In this document: positions 1 to 10,099 of the stretch, in pieces
Position numbering within the stretch: the stretch's first letter is position 1
How the letters are laid out: each line of letters starts with the position of its first letter
Source: Cryobacterium sp. MLB-32
GTDB lineage: Bacteria; Actinomycetota; Actinomycetes; Actinomycetales; Microbacteriaceae
Direction: 5' to 3'
NCBI RefSeq assembly: GCF_000738085.1
Contig: NZ_JPRS01000052.1
Location: 1-45,018 of the forward strand
Length of the DNA: 45,018 nt
Notes under the pieces: generated by a model
Databases searched by the model: none
Told to the model about the DNA's origin: nothing
What the model saw: the letters and a program-made list of their open reading frames with translations, nothing else
Translations under genes and position numbers: made by a program

Positions 1-68
1 CGGCTCCACCACGCCACGCCACACCACGCCACACCACACCACACCCACACCCACACCCACACCCACAC

Positions 69-142
69 AAAACCGGAGTCTCTGAGACACGCCGCGGTAA
101 CCCGCCACACCACCCGGCGTGTCTCGAAAATCCCCGGTTTTG
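69..142 (-). repeat. Palindromic intergenic repeat, family 1, copy A (inverted)
   Basis: The element runs from AAAACCGGAG to CCCCGGTTTTGCGCAC and contains the inverted core GAGACACGCCG / CGGCGTGTCTC. Read on the minus strand it matches the copies at 3909-4038 and 12137-12210, so it lies in the opposite orientation to them. Bases 1-68 before it are a low-complexity run of CCACACC and CCACGCC units with no gene. The element ends just before the ribosome binding site of the epimerase gene. Confidence 0.75.
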
Positions 143-176
143 CGCACCCCTGTCAGACCCGAACAAGGAGTACCCC

Positions 177-1022
177 ATGAGAATTGCCGTCACCGGTGGC
201 AGTGGAAAACTCGGACGCAGCGTTGTCGCGCGGCTCACGAGCGAAGGCCACGACGTCACGAACCTCGATATGTCAGGCGAACGCGGCTCGGCCTTCACGA
301 AGATCGACCTGACCGACTACGGCCAGGTCGTCGACGTGATGTTCGGCATCAACGACCGCACCGACGGCTTCGATGCCGTGGTGCACCTCGGCGCCATCCC
401 CGCGCCGGGGCTGCACGCGGACGTAGCCACGTTCCACAACAACATGCTCTCCACATACAACGTGTTCCAGGCGGCGCGCCGAGCCGGCATCAAGCGCATC
501 GTCTACGCCTCGAGCGAGACCGTGTTGGGACTGCCCTTCGACGTGAACCCGCCCTATATCCCCGTTGACGAGGAGTACCCGGCCCGGCCGGAAAGCACGT
601 ACTCGCTCGTGAAGCACCTCGAGGAGCAGATGGCGATCGAACTCGTGCGCTGGGACCCGCGGCTGAGCATCACGGCGCTGCGCTTCTCGAACGTGATGAA
701 CCCGGAGGACTACGCCGACTTCCCCGCGTTCGACGACGACGCGACCCTGCGCAAGTGGAACCTCTGGGGCTACATCGACGGTCGGGACGGCGCCCAGGCC
801 GTGTCTCGCGCGCTTGAGAAATCGCTGCCCGGCTTTGAGGCGTACATCATCGCCGCCGCCGACACCGTGATGAGCCGCTCGAGCGCGAGCCTGGCCGCCG
901 AGGTCTTCCCCGGCGTCAGCGTCACCAAGACGGTCGGCGAGCATGAGACCCTGCTCTCGATCGACAAGGCTCGCCGCATGCTCGACTTCAACCCGACGCA
1001 CAGCTGGCGCGACCACGTGTAG
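177..1022 (+). CDS. NAD(P)-dependent epimerase/dehydratase (extended SDR family)
   Basis: The 281-residue protein is a soluble Rossmann-fold oxidoreductase of the extended short-chain dehydrogenase family. The N-terminus has the nucleotide-binding motif TGGSGKLG (residues 6-13). A YxxxK catalytic pair is visible at Y142 and K146, with serines 112-113 upstream as the likely third catalytic residue. The ATG at 177 follows AAGGAG by six bases. The family acts on nucleotide sugars or related carbonyl substrates, but the substrate cannot be read here. It is somewhat short for a sugar-nucleotide epimerase, which fits the uronate-dehydrogenase-like or general oxidoreductase branch. It is not obviously in an operon: the next gene is convergent. 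Confidence 0.85.
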   Translation: MRIAVTGGSGKLGRSVVARLTSEGHDVTNLDMSGERGSAFTKIDLTDYGQVVDVMFGINDRTDGFDAVVHLGAIPAPGLHADVATFHNNMLSTYNVFQAARRAGIKRIVYASSETVLGLPFDVNPPYIPVDEEYPARPESTYSLVKHLEEQMAIELVRWDPRLSITALRFSNVMNPEDYADFPAFDDDATLRKWNLWGYIDGRDGAQAVSRALEKSLPGFEAYIIAAADTVMSRSSASLAAEVFPGVSVTKTVGEHETLLSIDKARRMLDFNPTHSWRDHV

Positions 1023-1116
1023 TGAGCCCCAACTGGACCGCACTCGTGGCCAACTCAGGTCATCCGCCGGCCCGGCCACGGGCATCCGGTCCTGGCTGTG
1101 ACAGCACCGCCGCCGC

Positions 1117-1208
1117 GCATAACTCCTGCAATTCCTGAGCCCGCCACAGATCTGCCACAGAATTGCGCGGCTGGCCGGGTGGGCCATCTCGATTTGCAGG
1201 AGTTATGC
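1117..1208. repeat. MITE-like 92-bp element with 15-bp terminal inverted repeats, family 2, copy 1
   Basis: The ends are perfect inverted repeats, GCATAACTCCTGCAA (1117-1131) and TTGCAGGAGTTATGC (1194-1208). A related element of almost the same length lies at 44472-44564. One end is shared over about 27 bases with two mismatches when the second copy is reverse complemented. There is no coding capacity. It fills most of the space between the convergent epimerase and alditol oxidase genes (1023-1261), where nothing else is seen. Confidence 0.7.
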
Positions 1209-1261
1209 CGCCACAGGGGTAGCCACACTCGGGGAATCCTGCGCCCGCAGGTCGAGCCGCC

Positions 1262-2512
1262 TCAGCCGCCGAAGACCGTGCGTTCGAGAAAGTCGTTGCG
1301 GAACGTGTGCTGCGGGTCCATCTGCTCGGCCAGGATGCGGAACTCGGAGAACTTCGGGTAGAGGGGCGCGAGTTCCGCGGCCCCGAGCTGGAACAGCTTG
1401 CCCCAGTGCGGGCGGATAAGAAAGGGAGCGAGGGCGGCCTCCATCAGCAGCAGCACCTTTTCCACGGCCTCCTGCTCGGGCTTCCAGGTGAAGTGCAACG
1501 CGATGCCATCGCGCCCGTAGTTGGCGCTCAGCCACAGGTCGTCCGCGGCCACGGTGCGCACCTCGCTCACGAGCAGCAGCGGCGTGATCACGCTCGACAG
1601 TCCGCGCGTGGCCTCAATCGCGGCCACGGCGTGCTCGCGCGGCAGCAGGTACTCGCTCTGCAGCTCGGCCCCGTTGCTCGGGGTGAACGCGAGGCGAAAG
1701 TGCGCCAGCCGATCGTGCCACGGCCCCACCACGCCGAGCTGCTCGGTGCAGTCCAGACCGGAGATGCCGGGCAGCGGATGCCGCGGCTCGGTGGCCGGCG
1801 TGCCGCCGAAGAACTCGGTGCGCCGGGCGAACGGCTCCCGGCTCTTCAGCCAAGCCTGCGCGACGGTGTCGCCGCTCCAGTCGGTGAACAGGCTCACGCT
1901 GTAGGCGGCCGAGGTGACGGCGTCGAAGTTCTGGAGCACGAGCGACCAGGGCAGGTTCTCGAAGACGTCCTGGCGCACGTCGAAGATCGGCTGAATCTCG
2001 AGGGTCACCCGGGTGACGATGCCGAGGGCGCCGAGTCCCACCACCATGCCCGCAAAGTCGGGCGTGGTGTCACGGGACACGGCGACGAGTTCGCCCGAGC
2101 CAGTCACGATCTCGAGTGCCCGCACGGCGGTGGCCAGGTTGCCGTTGCCGTTGCCGGAGCCGTGGGTGGCCGTGGCGATGGCCCCGGCCACCGAGATGTG
2201 CGGCAGGGAGGCCAGGTTGTGCAGGGCAAAACCTCGGCGGGACAGCTCCTCCGCCAGGATTCCGTATTTCGTGCCGCCCCCGACCGTCACGGTCAGCGCC
2301 CCCTCATCCACGACGATGTCGGGGTCGAGCCGGTGCAGCGACACCAGGGTTCCGCTGGTGTCGGCGATGCTGTTGAACGAATGACGTGACCCCAGTGCGC
2401 GAACTCGGTCGGCGCCGGCGACAAGCTGCTGCAACTCGTCGACGCCGGCGGGTGCTGCGAGCGTCGCAGCCCGGTATCGATAGTTGCCCGCCCAGTTGAG
2501 TTCAGTGGTCAC
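1262..2512 (-). CDS. Alditol (xylitol) oxidase, FAD-dependent
   Basis: The 416-residue protein belongs to the vanillyl-alcohol-oxidase/PCMH flavoprotein family and resembles Streptomyces alditol oxidase AldO throughout, for example NWAGN at the N-terminus, LGSRHSFN, ASLPHISVAGAIATATHGSG and AYSVSLFTDWSGD. H44 in RHSFN corresponds to the histidine that carries covalent FAD in AldO. These enzymes oxidise xylitol or sorbitol to the aldose, using O2 and releasing H2O2. I chose the GTG at 2512 because AAGGA stands eight bases before it and it matches the AldO N-terminus. An upstream in-frame ATG at 2581 would add 23 residues unlike the family and run into the xylA promoter. It is divergent from xylA, which suggests a xylitol to xylose to xylulose route. 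L-gulonolactone or arabinonolactone oxidase is the alternative. Confidence 0.85.
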   Translation of the reverse strand: MTTELNWAGNYRYRAATLAAPAGVDELQQLVAGADRVRALGSRHSFNSIADTSGTLVSLHRLDPDIVVDEGALTVTVGGGTKYGILAEELSRRGFALHNLASLPHISVAGAIATATHGSGNGNGNLATAVRALEIVTGSGELVAVSRDTTPDFAGMVVGLGALGIVTRVTLEIQPIFDVRQDVFENLPWSLVLQNFDAVTSAAYSVSLFTDWSGDTVAQAWLKSREPFARRTEFFGGTPATEPRHPLPGISGLDCTEQLGVVGPWHDRLAHFRLAFTPSNGAELQSEYLLPREHAVAAIEATRGLSSVITPLLLVSEVRTVAADDLWLSANYGRDGIALHFTWKPEQEAVEKVLLLMEAALAPFLIRPHWGKLFQLGAAELAPLYPKFSEFRILAEQMDPQHTFRNDFLERTVFGG

Positions 2513-2574
2513 AATCCGCGTCCTTGCCCGATCGAGTATGAGGTGTTCAGAACAACATAACGGTGATTTCCCGG

Positions 2575-2610
2575 TTGACATGACCGAGAAAGCTAATATG
2601 TTTGGAAACA
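2575..2610 (+). promoter_or_regulatory. xylA promoter with palindromic operator
   Basis: A near-consensus -35 box TTGACA (2575-2580) is followed after 16 bases by TATGTT (2597-2602). The -10 box overlaps the inverted repeat TGTTT-GG-AAACA (2599-2610), whose arms are perfect. This placement is typical of a repressor site. A ROK-type XylR or LacI-family regulator would be the expected partner, but none is encoded in this window. Confidence 0.6.
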
Positions 2611-2644
2611 GAACAATTCATCAGGATTCAACCGGGAGCACTCA

Positions 2645-3835
2645 ATGGCGAACCAGCCCACGCGCGACGACAAATTTTCCTTCGGCCTCTGGACCATCGG
2701 CTACAACGGCACTGACCCGTTCGGCGGTCCGACCCGCCCCGACCTCGACGTGGTCGACGCCGTCACCAACCTGGCCGAGCGCGGCGCCTACGGGCTCACC
2801 TTCCACGACGACGACCTGTTCGCCTTCGGCTCCACGGATGCCGCGCGCCAGAGCCAGATCGACCGGCTGAAAGGCGCCCTCGCCGACACCGGCCTGATCG
2901 TGCCGATGGTCACCACCAACCTGTTCAGCGCCCCGGTGTTCAAGGACGGCGGTTTCACCTCCAACGACCGGGCCGTGCGCCGCTTCGCGATGCGCAAGGT
3001 GCTGCGCAACATCGATCTCGCCGCCGAGCTTGGCGCGAAGACGTTCGTGATGTGGGGCGGACGCGAGGGCGCCGAGTACGACGCGGCCAAAGACATCCGC
3101 TCGGCGCTCGAGCGCTACCGCGAGGCCGTCAACCTGCTCGGCGAGTACGTGACCGACAAGGGCTACGACATCCGTTTCGCCATTGAGCCCAAGCCCAACG
3201 AGCCGCGCGGCGACATCCTGCTGCCCACGGTCGGACACGCGATGGCCTTCATCACCACCCTTGAGCGCCCCGAGATGGTCGGGGTGAACCCCGAGGTCGG
3301 CCACGAGCAGATGGCCGGGCTCAACTTCACCGCCGGCATCGCGCAGGCGCTGTACCAGGGCAAGCTGTTCCACATCGACCTCAACGGCCAGCGAGGCATC
3401 AAGTACGACCAGGACCTCGTGTTCGGCCACGGCGACCTGCACAACGCGTTCTCGCTCGTGGACCTGCTCGAAAACGGCGGCCCCAACGGTGGTCAGGCCT
3501 ACGACGGCCCGCGCCACTTCGACTACAAGCCCTCACGCACCGAAGACATCACCGGCGTCTGGGATTCGGTGTCGGCCAATATGCGCACGTACCTGCTGCT
3601 GAAGGAGCGGGCCGCGGCGTTCCGCGGCGACCCCGAGGTGCAGCAGCTGCTCGCCGCAAGCCAGGTGCCCGAGCTCTCGCAGCCCACGCTCAGCCCGGGC
3701 GAGAGCTATGACGACCTGCTCGCCGACCGCGCCTCCTACGAGGACTTCGATACGGATGCCTACTTCGGCGGCCACGGTTTCGGCTTCGTGCGCCTGCAGC
3801 AGCTCGCCCTGGAACACCTGCTCGGCGCCCGGTAG
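2645..3835 (+). CDS. xylA: Xylose isomerase
   Basis: The 396-residue protein interconverts D-xylose and D-xylulose in the cytoplasm, using two divalent metal ions. It is the short class I (Streptomyces-type) enzyme. The numbering of the active site is the same as in the Streptomyces enzymes: H54 and D57 in FHDDD, E181 and K183 in [12 protein letters not shown]217 and H220 in NPEVGHEQ, and the downstream metal-ligand stretch [19 protein letters not shown]. The ATG at 2645 follows GGGAG. No xylulokinase or xylose transporter is next to it, so the rest of the pathway must lie elsewhere. Downstream, TAGCGCCCGG occurs three times in tandem across the stop codon. Confidence 0.97.
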   Translation: MANQPTRDDKFSFGLWTIGYNGTDPFGGPTRPDLDVVDAVTNLAERGAYGLTFHDDDLFAFGSTDAARQSQIDRLKGALADTGLIVPMVTTNLFSAPVFKDGGFTSNDRAVRRFAMRKVLRNIDLAAELGAKTFVMWGGREGAEYDAAKDIRSALERYREAVNLLGEYVTDKGYDIRFAIEPKPNEPRGDILLPTVGHAMAFITTLERPEMVGVNPEVGHEQMAGLNFTAGIAQALYQGKLFHIDLNGQRGIKYDQDLVFGHGDLHNAFSLVDLLENGGPNGGQAYDGPRHFDYKPSRTEDITGVWDSVSANMRTYLLLKERAAAFRGDPEVQQLLAASQVPELSQPTLSPGESYDDLLADRASYEDFDTDAYFGGHGFGFVRLQQLALEHLLGAR

Positions 3836-3908
3836 CGCCCGGTAGCGCCCGGCGGCGGATGTCCCGGCGCCGGGCGCCGTTGAGCCGGGCTCTGGACCCG
3901 GGCCGGTC

Positions 3909-4038
3909 TAAAACCGGGGATTCTGGCAACACGCCGTATGGGGTGGCCGGTTACGTCGGCGTGTCTCAGATTCTCCGGTTTTGAGACACATCCGGCCGTG
4001 GCCGGTTACGTCGGCGCGTCTCAGAATCTCCGGTTTGA
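3909..4038 (+). repeat. Palindromic intergenic repeat, family 1, copy B plus partial tandem copy
   Basis: The full unit (about 3909-3982) has AAAACCGGGGATTCTGG at one end and CAGATTCTCCGGTTTTG at the other, with ACACGCCG and CGGCGTGT inside. A second, right-half unit follows directly (about 3990-4038, GTGGCCGGTTACGTCGGCG then TCAGAATCTCCGGTTTG). The unit and its left flank CCGGGCCGGTCTAAAACCG recur at 12131-12210 in the same orientation. The 235 bases between xylA and kdpE (3836-4070) hold nothing else that I can support. The palindrome may act as a transcription end point for the convergent genes. Confidence 0.75.
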
Positions 4039-4070
4039 GCACGCAGACACCGGGCACAGCCCACCTGCGC

Positions 4071-4769
4071 TCACTCCGACGCTGCTCCGGGCTCGAAGCG
4101 GTATCCCATGCCGGCCTCGGTGAGGAGGTAGCGGGGCTTGGAGGGATCCGGTTCCAGCTTCTTTCTCAGCTGCCCGACATACAGGCGCAGGTATCCGGTG
4201 TCGCTCGTGGCATGCGCACCCCAAATGGCGGTCGAGAGAACCTGTTTGCCGACCAGTTTGCCGGGGTTGCGCACGAGAACCTCGAGGATGAGCCATTCCG
4301 TGGGCGTCAGCCGGATCGGTTCGCTCACGGCGCCCGCCGTGCGCACGACGCGTTTCGCGGAGAGATCAACGGTGATGGGCCCGAAAACGATCACGGGCTC
4401 ATCGTCCGAACCCGCACTACGACGGGTGAGGGCGCGGATCCGGGCGAGGAGCTCATCGATCGAGAACGGTTTGGTGACATAGTCATCGGCACCCCGGTCG
4501 AGGGCCTCGACTTTGTCCCCCGATCCGCTGCGGCCGGAAACCACCAGGACGGGTACGCTGCTCCAGCCGCGGAGGGCATCGATCACCGCAAGTCCGTCAA
4601 GCCGCGGCATCCCCAGGTCGAGAATGACGAGATCGAAGGTGTGGTCGATGGCGGCCTGAAGGGCGGCCTCACCGTCTTGCGCCGTGACGACGACGTAGCC
4701 GCGGGCCCCCAGGGTGATGCGGAGGGCTCGGAGGATCTGCGGATCGTCGTCGGCGATCAGAAGCTTCAT
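4071..4769 (-). CDS. kdpE: KDP operon response regulator KdpE
   Basis: The 232-residue protein is an OmpR-family regulator. The receiver domain spans about residues 1-115, with the acidic pocket D7-D9, phospho-acceptor D51 in VILDLGMP and a conserved K in YVTKPF. A C-terminal winged helix covers about residues 130-230 (LTPTEWLILEVLVRNPGKLV). It overlaps the end of kdpD by four bases (ATGA), which implies translational coupling. It should receive phosphate from KdpD and activate the kdp promoter when K+ is scarce. It is the last gene of the kdp transcription unit. Confidence 0.96.
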   Translation of the reverse strand: MKLLIADDDPQILRALRITLGARGYVVVTAQDGEAALQAAIDHTFDLVILDLGMPRLDGLAVIDALRGWSSVPVLVVSGRSGSGDKVEALDRGADDYVTKPFSIDELLARIRALTRRSAGSDDEPVIVFGPITVDLSAKRVVRTAGAVSEPIRLTPTEWLILEVLVRNPGKLVGKQVLSTAIWGAHATSDTGYLRLYVGQLRKKLEPDPSKPRYLLTEAGMGYRFEPGAASE

Positions 4770-7270
4770 CGGGATTCCTCGCTGCGAGTCGGGTTGTCGG
4801 CGGCGGGGAGAGAGATCACCATGGTCAGGCCGCCACCGGGGGTGTCATCTGCTTCGAGGGTGCCGTGCATCCCCTCGATAAACCCCTTGGAGAGCGCGAG
4901 CCCAAGTCCCAGCCCGGTCAGGTTATCCGTGTCACCGAGACGTTGGAACGGCACGAAGACGTCGTCCCGCCGGTCTGCGGGGATTCCGGGACCCTGGTCA
5001 CTGACCCGAATCTGCACGGTACCGGCGAACTGACTCGCAGCGAGCCGTGCCGGCTTACCGGGTGGGGAGAAACGGATGGCGTTGGCCAGCAGGTTCACGA
5101 CGGCTCGCTGCACAAGCCCCGCGTCCGCGAGAACGAGCGGGACATCGGGTGACATATCGAGTTCCACGCTGTGCGGCCCCAGGTGCAGTTCATCCAGCGC
5201 CGTGAGAACGACATCGAGCACGTCGACGGGACCGAGAGAGATGGCCAGGGCGCCGGCCTGGAGTCGGCTGACATCGAGCAGATTGGTGACCAGGTCCGAG
5301 AGCGTCTCGAGGCTCTCCCCGGCCGTGGCGAGCAATTCGTGACGGTCAGCCTCGGACAGCTCAACCTCGGTGGAACGGATGCCACTGATCGCCGCCGTCG
5401 CGGCGGCGAGTGGTCTGCGCAGGTCGTGGCCGACAGCGGCGAGGAGGGCACTGCGCATGCGATCCACTTCGCCGAGCGGCCCGATCTTGCTGGCCGTTTG
5501 CGCGAGATCGGCGTGTTCGAGTGACGCGTCGATCTGAATGGCGATCACGGACAGCAGGCGGCGCTCCGACGCCGCCAGATCGGGCCCGTACAGCTCAAGC
5601 ACGGCGCGACGTCCGACGGGCACCGTCGTGGAGGGAGGGCCGACGCCGGTTTCGCCGTCGGCGGCCAGCACAGTCGTTCCGGCGAGGAGCCGCACAGCCG
5701 TGAGACTGAAGGCCTCGCGGGTTCTGGTGACGAGCGCGTGCAGCGCGTCCTCGCCCCTGAGCACACTGCCGGCCACCGTGGCCAGCAGTTCGGACTCCGC
5801 AGCCGCGCGCTGGGCGGTGCGCGAACGCCTGGCCGCCTGGTCGACGACGTAGCTGACCAGCCCGGCGTTCACGACGTACAGCACGAGGGCGACGGCATGG
5901 AGGGGCTCAGCGATGGTGATCGTGTTCAAGGGTTCGACGAAGAAGTAGTCCAACGTGAGCCCCGACAACAACGCGGCGAACAGCGCCGGCCACAGCCCGC
6001 CGACGAGGGCAACCAGCACCACGAGGAGCTGATAGCTGAGCACGGCGCTGGTGATCGCCTCGGCGCTGCGCAGGGAGACGAGCAGTACGGTCAGGAGCGG
6101 CCCTCCGATCACGGCCAGGGTCAGGCCGGCCAGCCGACGCCGCGGGCTGAGCGCGCCACCCAGCCGGGGCAGCGTGTACGCCCCTCCGGCGGCGGAGTGG
6201 GTGACGATGTGAACGTCGATGTCTCCCGATTCCCGCACAATCGTCGCGCCGATACCGGGTCCGGAGAGTGCCGCCGTGACCCGGCCGCGCCGGCTGACTC
6301 CGATCACGAGTTGGGTGGCGTTGGCGGCTCGGGCGAACTCGACGAGGGCGCGGGCCGGGTCGTTTCCGACCACCTGGTGGTAGCTCCCGCCGAGCCCTTC
6401 GACCAGGGCGCGCTGCGCCGCCAATGCGCCCGGGTGCGGAGCGTGGAGGCCGTCCTGGCTGATCACGTGGGCGGCAACGAGTTCTCCCCCGGCCGATCGG
6501 GCGGCGATCCGGGCGCCGCGCCTGATGAGAGTCTCGCCTTCGGGCCCCCCGGTCAACGCCACGACGACGCGTTCGCGCGCCTCCCACTTGTTGTCGATGC
6601 CGTGTTCGGTGCGGTACGTCTGCAACGCGCTGTCCACCTCGTCGGCGAGCCAGAGCAGGGCCAGTTCGCGGAGGGCCGTCAGGTTGCCCAGTCGAAAGTA
6701 GTTCGACAGGGCCGCGTCGATCCGGGCGGCCGGGTAAATGTTGCCCTGGGCCAGCCGGTCCCGCAGCGCCTGCGGCGCCAGGTCCACCACCTCAATCTGG
6801 TCGGCCCTGCGCAGCGCGGCATCCGGCAGGGTTTCCCGTTGGGGCGCACCCGTGATCTGGTGAACGACGTCATTGAGCGACTCGATGTGCTGAATATTGA
6901 CCGTCGAGATCACGTCAATCCCGGCATCCAGGATCGCCTCGACGTCCTGGAAGCGCTTCTCGTACAGCGCCCCCGGGGCATTGGTGTGGGCCAGTTCGTC
7001 GACCAGGGCGATGTCCGGCCGGCGAGCGAGCACCGCCTCCAGGTCCATGTCGGTCAGCTCGACCCCACGGTGTTGCACGGTGACCCGCGGCACCACCTCC
7101 AGCCCCTCAAGCATCCCCGCCGTGGCCGCCCGTCCGTGGGTTTCCACGACGGCGACGACGACATCCTTGCCCTCATCGCGCAGACGTCGGCCTTCCTCGA
7201 GCATCGTGTACGTCTTGCCCACGCCGGGAGCCGCCCCGAGCAGCACCCGAAGGCGACCCCGTTTCATCAT
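4766..7270 (-). CDS. kdpD: Osmosensitive K+ channel histidine kinase KdpD
   Basis: The 834-residue membrane sensor kinase has the full KdpD architecture. The N-terminal KdpD domain carries Walker A GAAPGVGKTYTM (about residues 12-23) and VDELAHTN. A universal-stress-like domain follows (about 230-360), then four membrane helices (about 385-480), a GAF-like segment, the histidine box GHDLRRPLAA (H near residue 615) and the ATPase domain (NLLANAIRFSPPGKP, DQGPGIP, GLGLGLALSKGF). It senses low K+ and turgor and controls KdpE phosphorylation. The chosen start is the first of two adjacent ATGs and directly abuts the kdpC stop codon. Confidence 0.96.
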   Translation of the reverse strand: MMKRGRLRVLLGAAPGVGKTYTMLEEGRRLRDEGKDVVVAVVETHGRAATAGMLEGLEVVPRVTVQHRGVELTDMDLEAVLARRPDIALVDELAHTNAPGALYEKRFQDVEAILDAGIDVISTVNIQHIESLNDVVHQITGAPQRETLPDAALRRADQIEVVDLAPQALRDRLAQGNIYPAARIDAALSNYFRLGNLTALRELALLWLADEVDSALQTYRTEHGIDNKWEARERVVVALTGGPEGETLIRRGARIAARSAGGELVAAHVISQDGLHAPHPGALAAQRALVEGLGGSYHQVVGNDPARALVEFARAANATQLVIGVSRRGRVTAALSGPGIGATIVRESGDIDVHIVTHSAAGGAYTLPRLGGALSPRRRLAGLTLAVIGGPLLTVLLVSLRSAEAITSAVLSYQLLVVLVALVGGLWPALFAALLSGLTLDYFFVEPLNTITIAEPLHAVALVLYVVNAGLVSYVVDQAARRSRTAQRAAAESELLATVAGSVLRGEDALHALVTRTREAFSLTAVRLLAGTTVLAADGETGVGPPSTTVPVGRRAVLELYGPDLAASERRLLSVIAIQIDASLEHADLAQTASKIGPLGEVDRMRSALLAAVGHDLRRPLAAATAAISGIRSTEVELSEADRHELLATAGESLETLSDLVTNLLDVSRLQAGALAISLGPVDVLDVVLTALDELHLGPHSVELDMSPDVPLVLADAGLVQRAVVNLLANAIRFSPPGKPARLAASQFAGTVQIRVSDQGPGIPADRRDDVFVPFQRLGDTDNLTGLGLGLALSKGFIEGMHGTLEADDTPGGGLTMVISLPAADNPTRSEESR

Positions 7271-7879
7271 TCAGCCCCTCAGCCCGGCCAGGGCGATGTT
7301 CAATTCGAGTACGTTGACGGTCGGTTCGCCCAGGTAACCCAGATCGCGTCCCTGAACGTGAGAGTCAACGAGCGCTCGCACATCGGCTTCGGGAAGTCCG
7401 CGTTCCGCGGCCACGCGGCTCACCTGAAGCTCAGCGTAGGCGGGGCTGATGTGGGGATCAAGCCCGGACGCTGACGCCGTCAGCGCATCGGCAGGAATCT
7501 GGCCGGCCGTCGCACCGTCGGACGCTTCGATGGCCGTGGTGCGCTCGGTGATGGCCCGAATCAGGTCGGTGTTCTCCGGCCCATAGTTGCTGCCACTCGA
7601 GGCTGCCGCGTCATAGCCGTCACCGGCCGCCGACGGACGTGGCTGGAACCATTCCGGCAGCGGATTGCCCGCCGCGTCGGCGAAGGACTGCCCGATCAGG
7701 GTAGACCCGACGATGTCAGACCCGACGGTGGTGAGTGATCCGTTTGCCTGCGCCGGCAGGACACTCTGCCCGATCATCGTGATGACGAGGGGGTAACCGA
7801 GACCGAGCACGACGGTGAAGACGAGCATGGCGCGGAGGGCGACCCAGTAGGGGCGGGCGATGGTGCGTGGCGAGCTCAT
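7271..7879 (-). CDS. kdpC: K+-transporting ATPase subunit KdpC
   Basis: The 202-residue protein has one N-terminal membrane helix (about residues 12-35, LRAMLVFTVVLGLGYPLVI) and the soluble KdpC domain, with the conserved stretches GSTLIGQSF, WFQPRPSAAG, ASSGSNYGPEN and DPHISPAYAELQVSRVA. KdpC stabilises the KdpA-KdpB complex and is thought to help K+ binding. No good ribosome binding site precedes the ATG. Instead a 12-codon ORF ends on the start codon, so re-initiation after that ORF is likely. The stop codon directly abuts the kdpD start. Confidence 0.95.
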   Translation of the reverse strand: MSSPRTIARPYWVALRAMLVFTVVLGLGYPLVITMIGQSVLPAQANGSLTTVGSDIVGSTLIGQSFADAAGNPLPEWFQPRPSAAGDGYDAAASSGSNYGPENTDLIRAITERTTAIEASDGATAGQIPADALTASASGLDPHISPAYAELQVSRVAAERGLPEADVRALVDSHVQGRDLGYLGEPTVNVLELNIALAGLRG

Positions 7880-7914
7880 GGTGTGGTGTCCGTTTCCGTT
7901 GTGGTGCGATTCAT
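7876..7914 (-). CDS. Possible 12-codon coupling ORF ahead of kdpC
   Basis: In the 52-base gap between kdpB and kdpC an ATG at 7914 opens a 12-residue ORF, half of whose residues are threonine (MNRTTTETDTTP). It ends in a TGA that overlaps the kdpC ATG as ATGA. AGGA stands four bases before its start, whereas kdpC has no clear site of its own. This may only couple kdpC to upstream translation. It could equally be chance, because no conservation can be tested here. Confidence 0.3.
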   Translation of the reverse strand: MNRTTTETDTTP

Positions 7915-7931
7915 GACGTCCTGACTTCCGC

Positions 7932-10094
<2,163 letters not shown>

Positions 10095-10099
10095 GAGTG

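Noticed and set aside
1-68. Possible CRISPR or satellite array in CCACACC-rich sequence
   Set aside because: The units are 5-7 bases with no spacers. It is simple low-complexity DNA at the window edge.
1307-2389. A 360-codon open frame on the plus strand
   Set aside because: It is antisense to the alditol oxidase gene, which carries recognisable AldO motifs throughout.
5738-7474. A 578-codon open frame on the plus strand
   Set aside because: It is antisense to kdpD and kdpC, which have clear motifs and overlapping operon structure. The frame has no recognisable domain.
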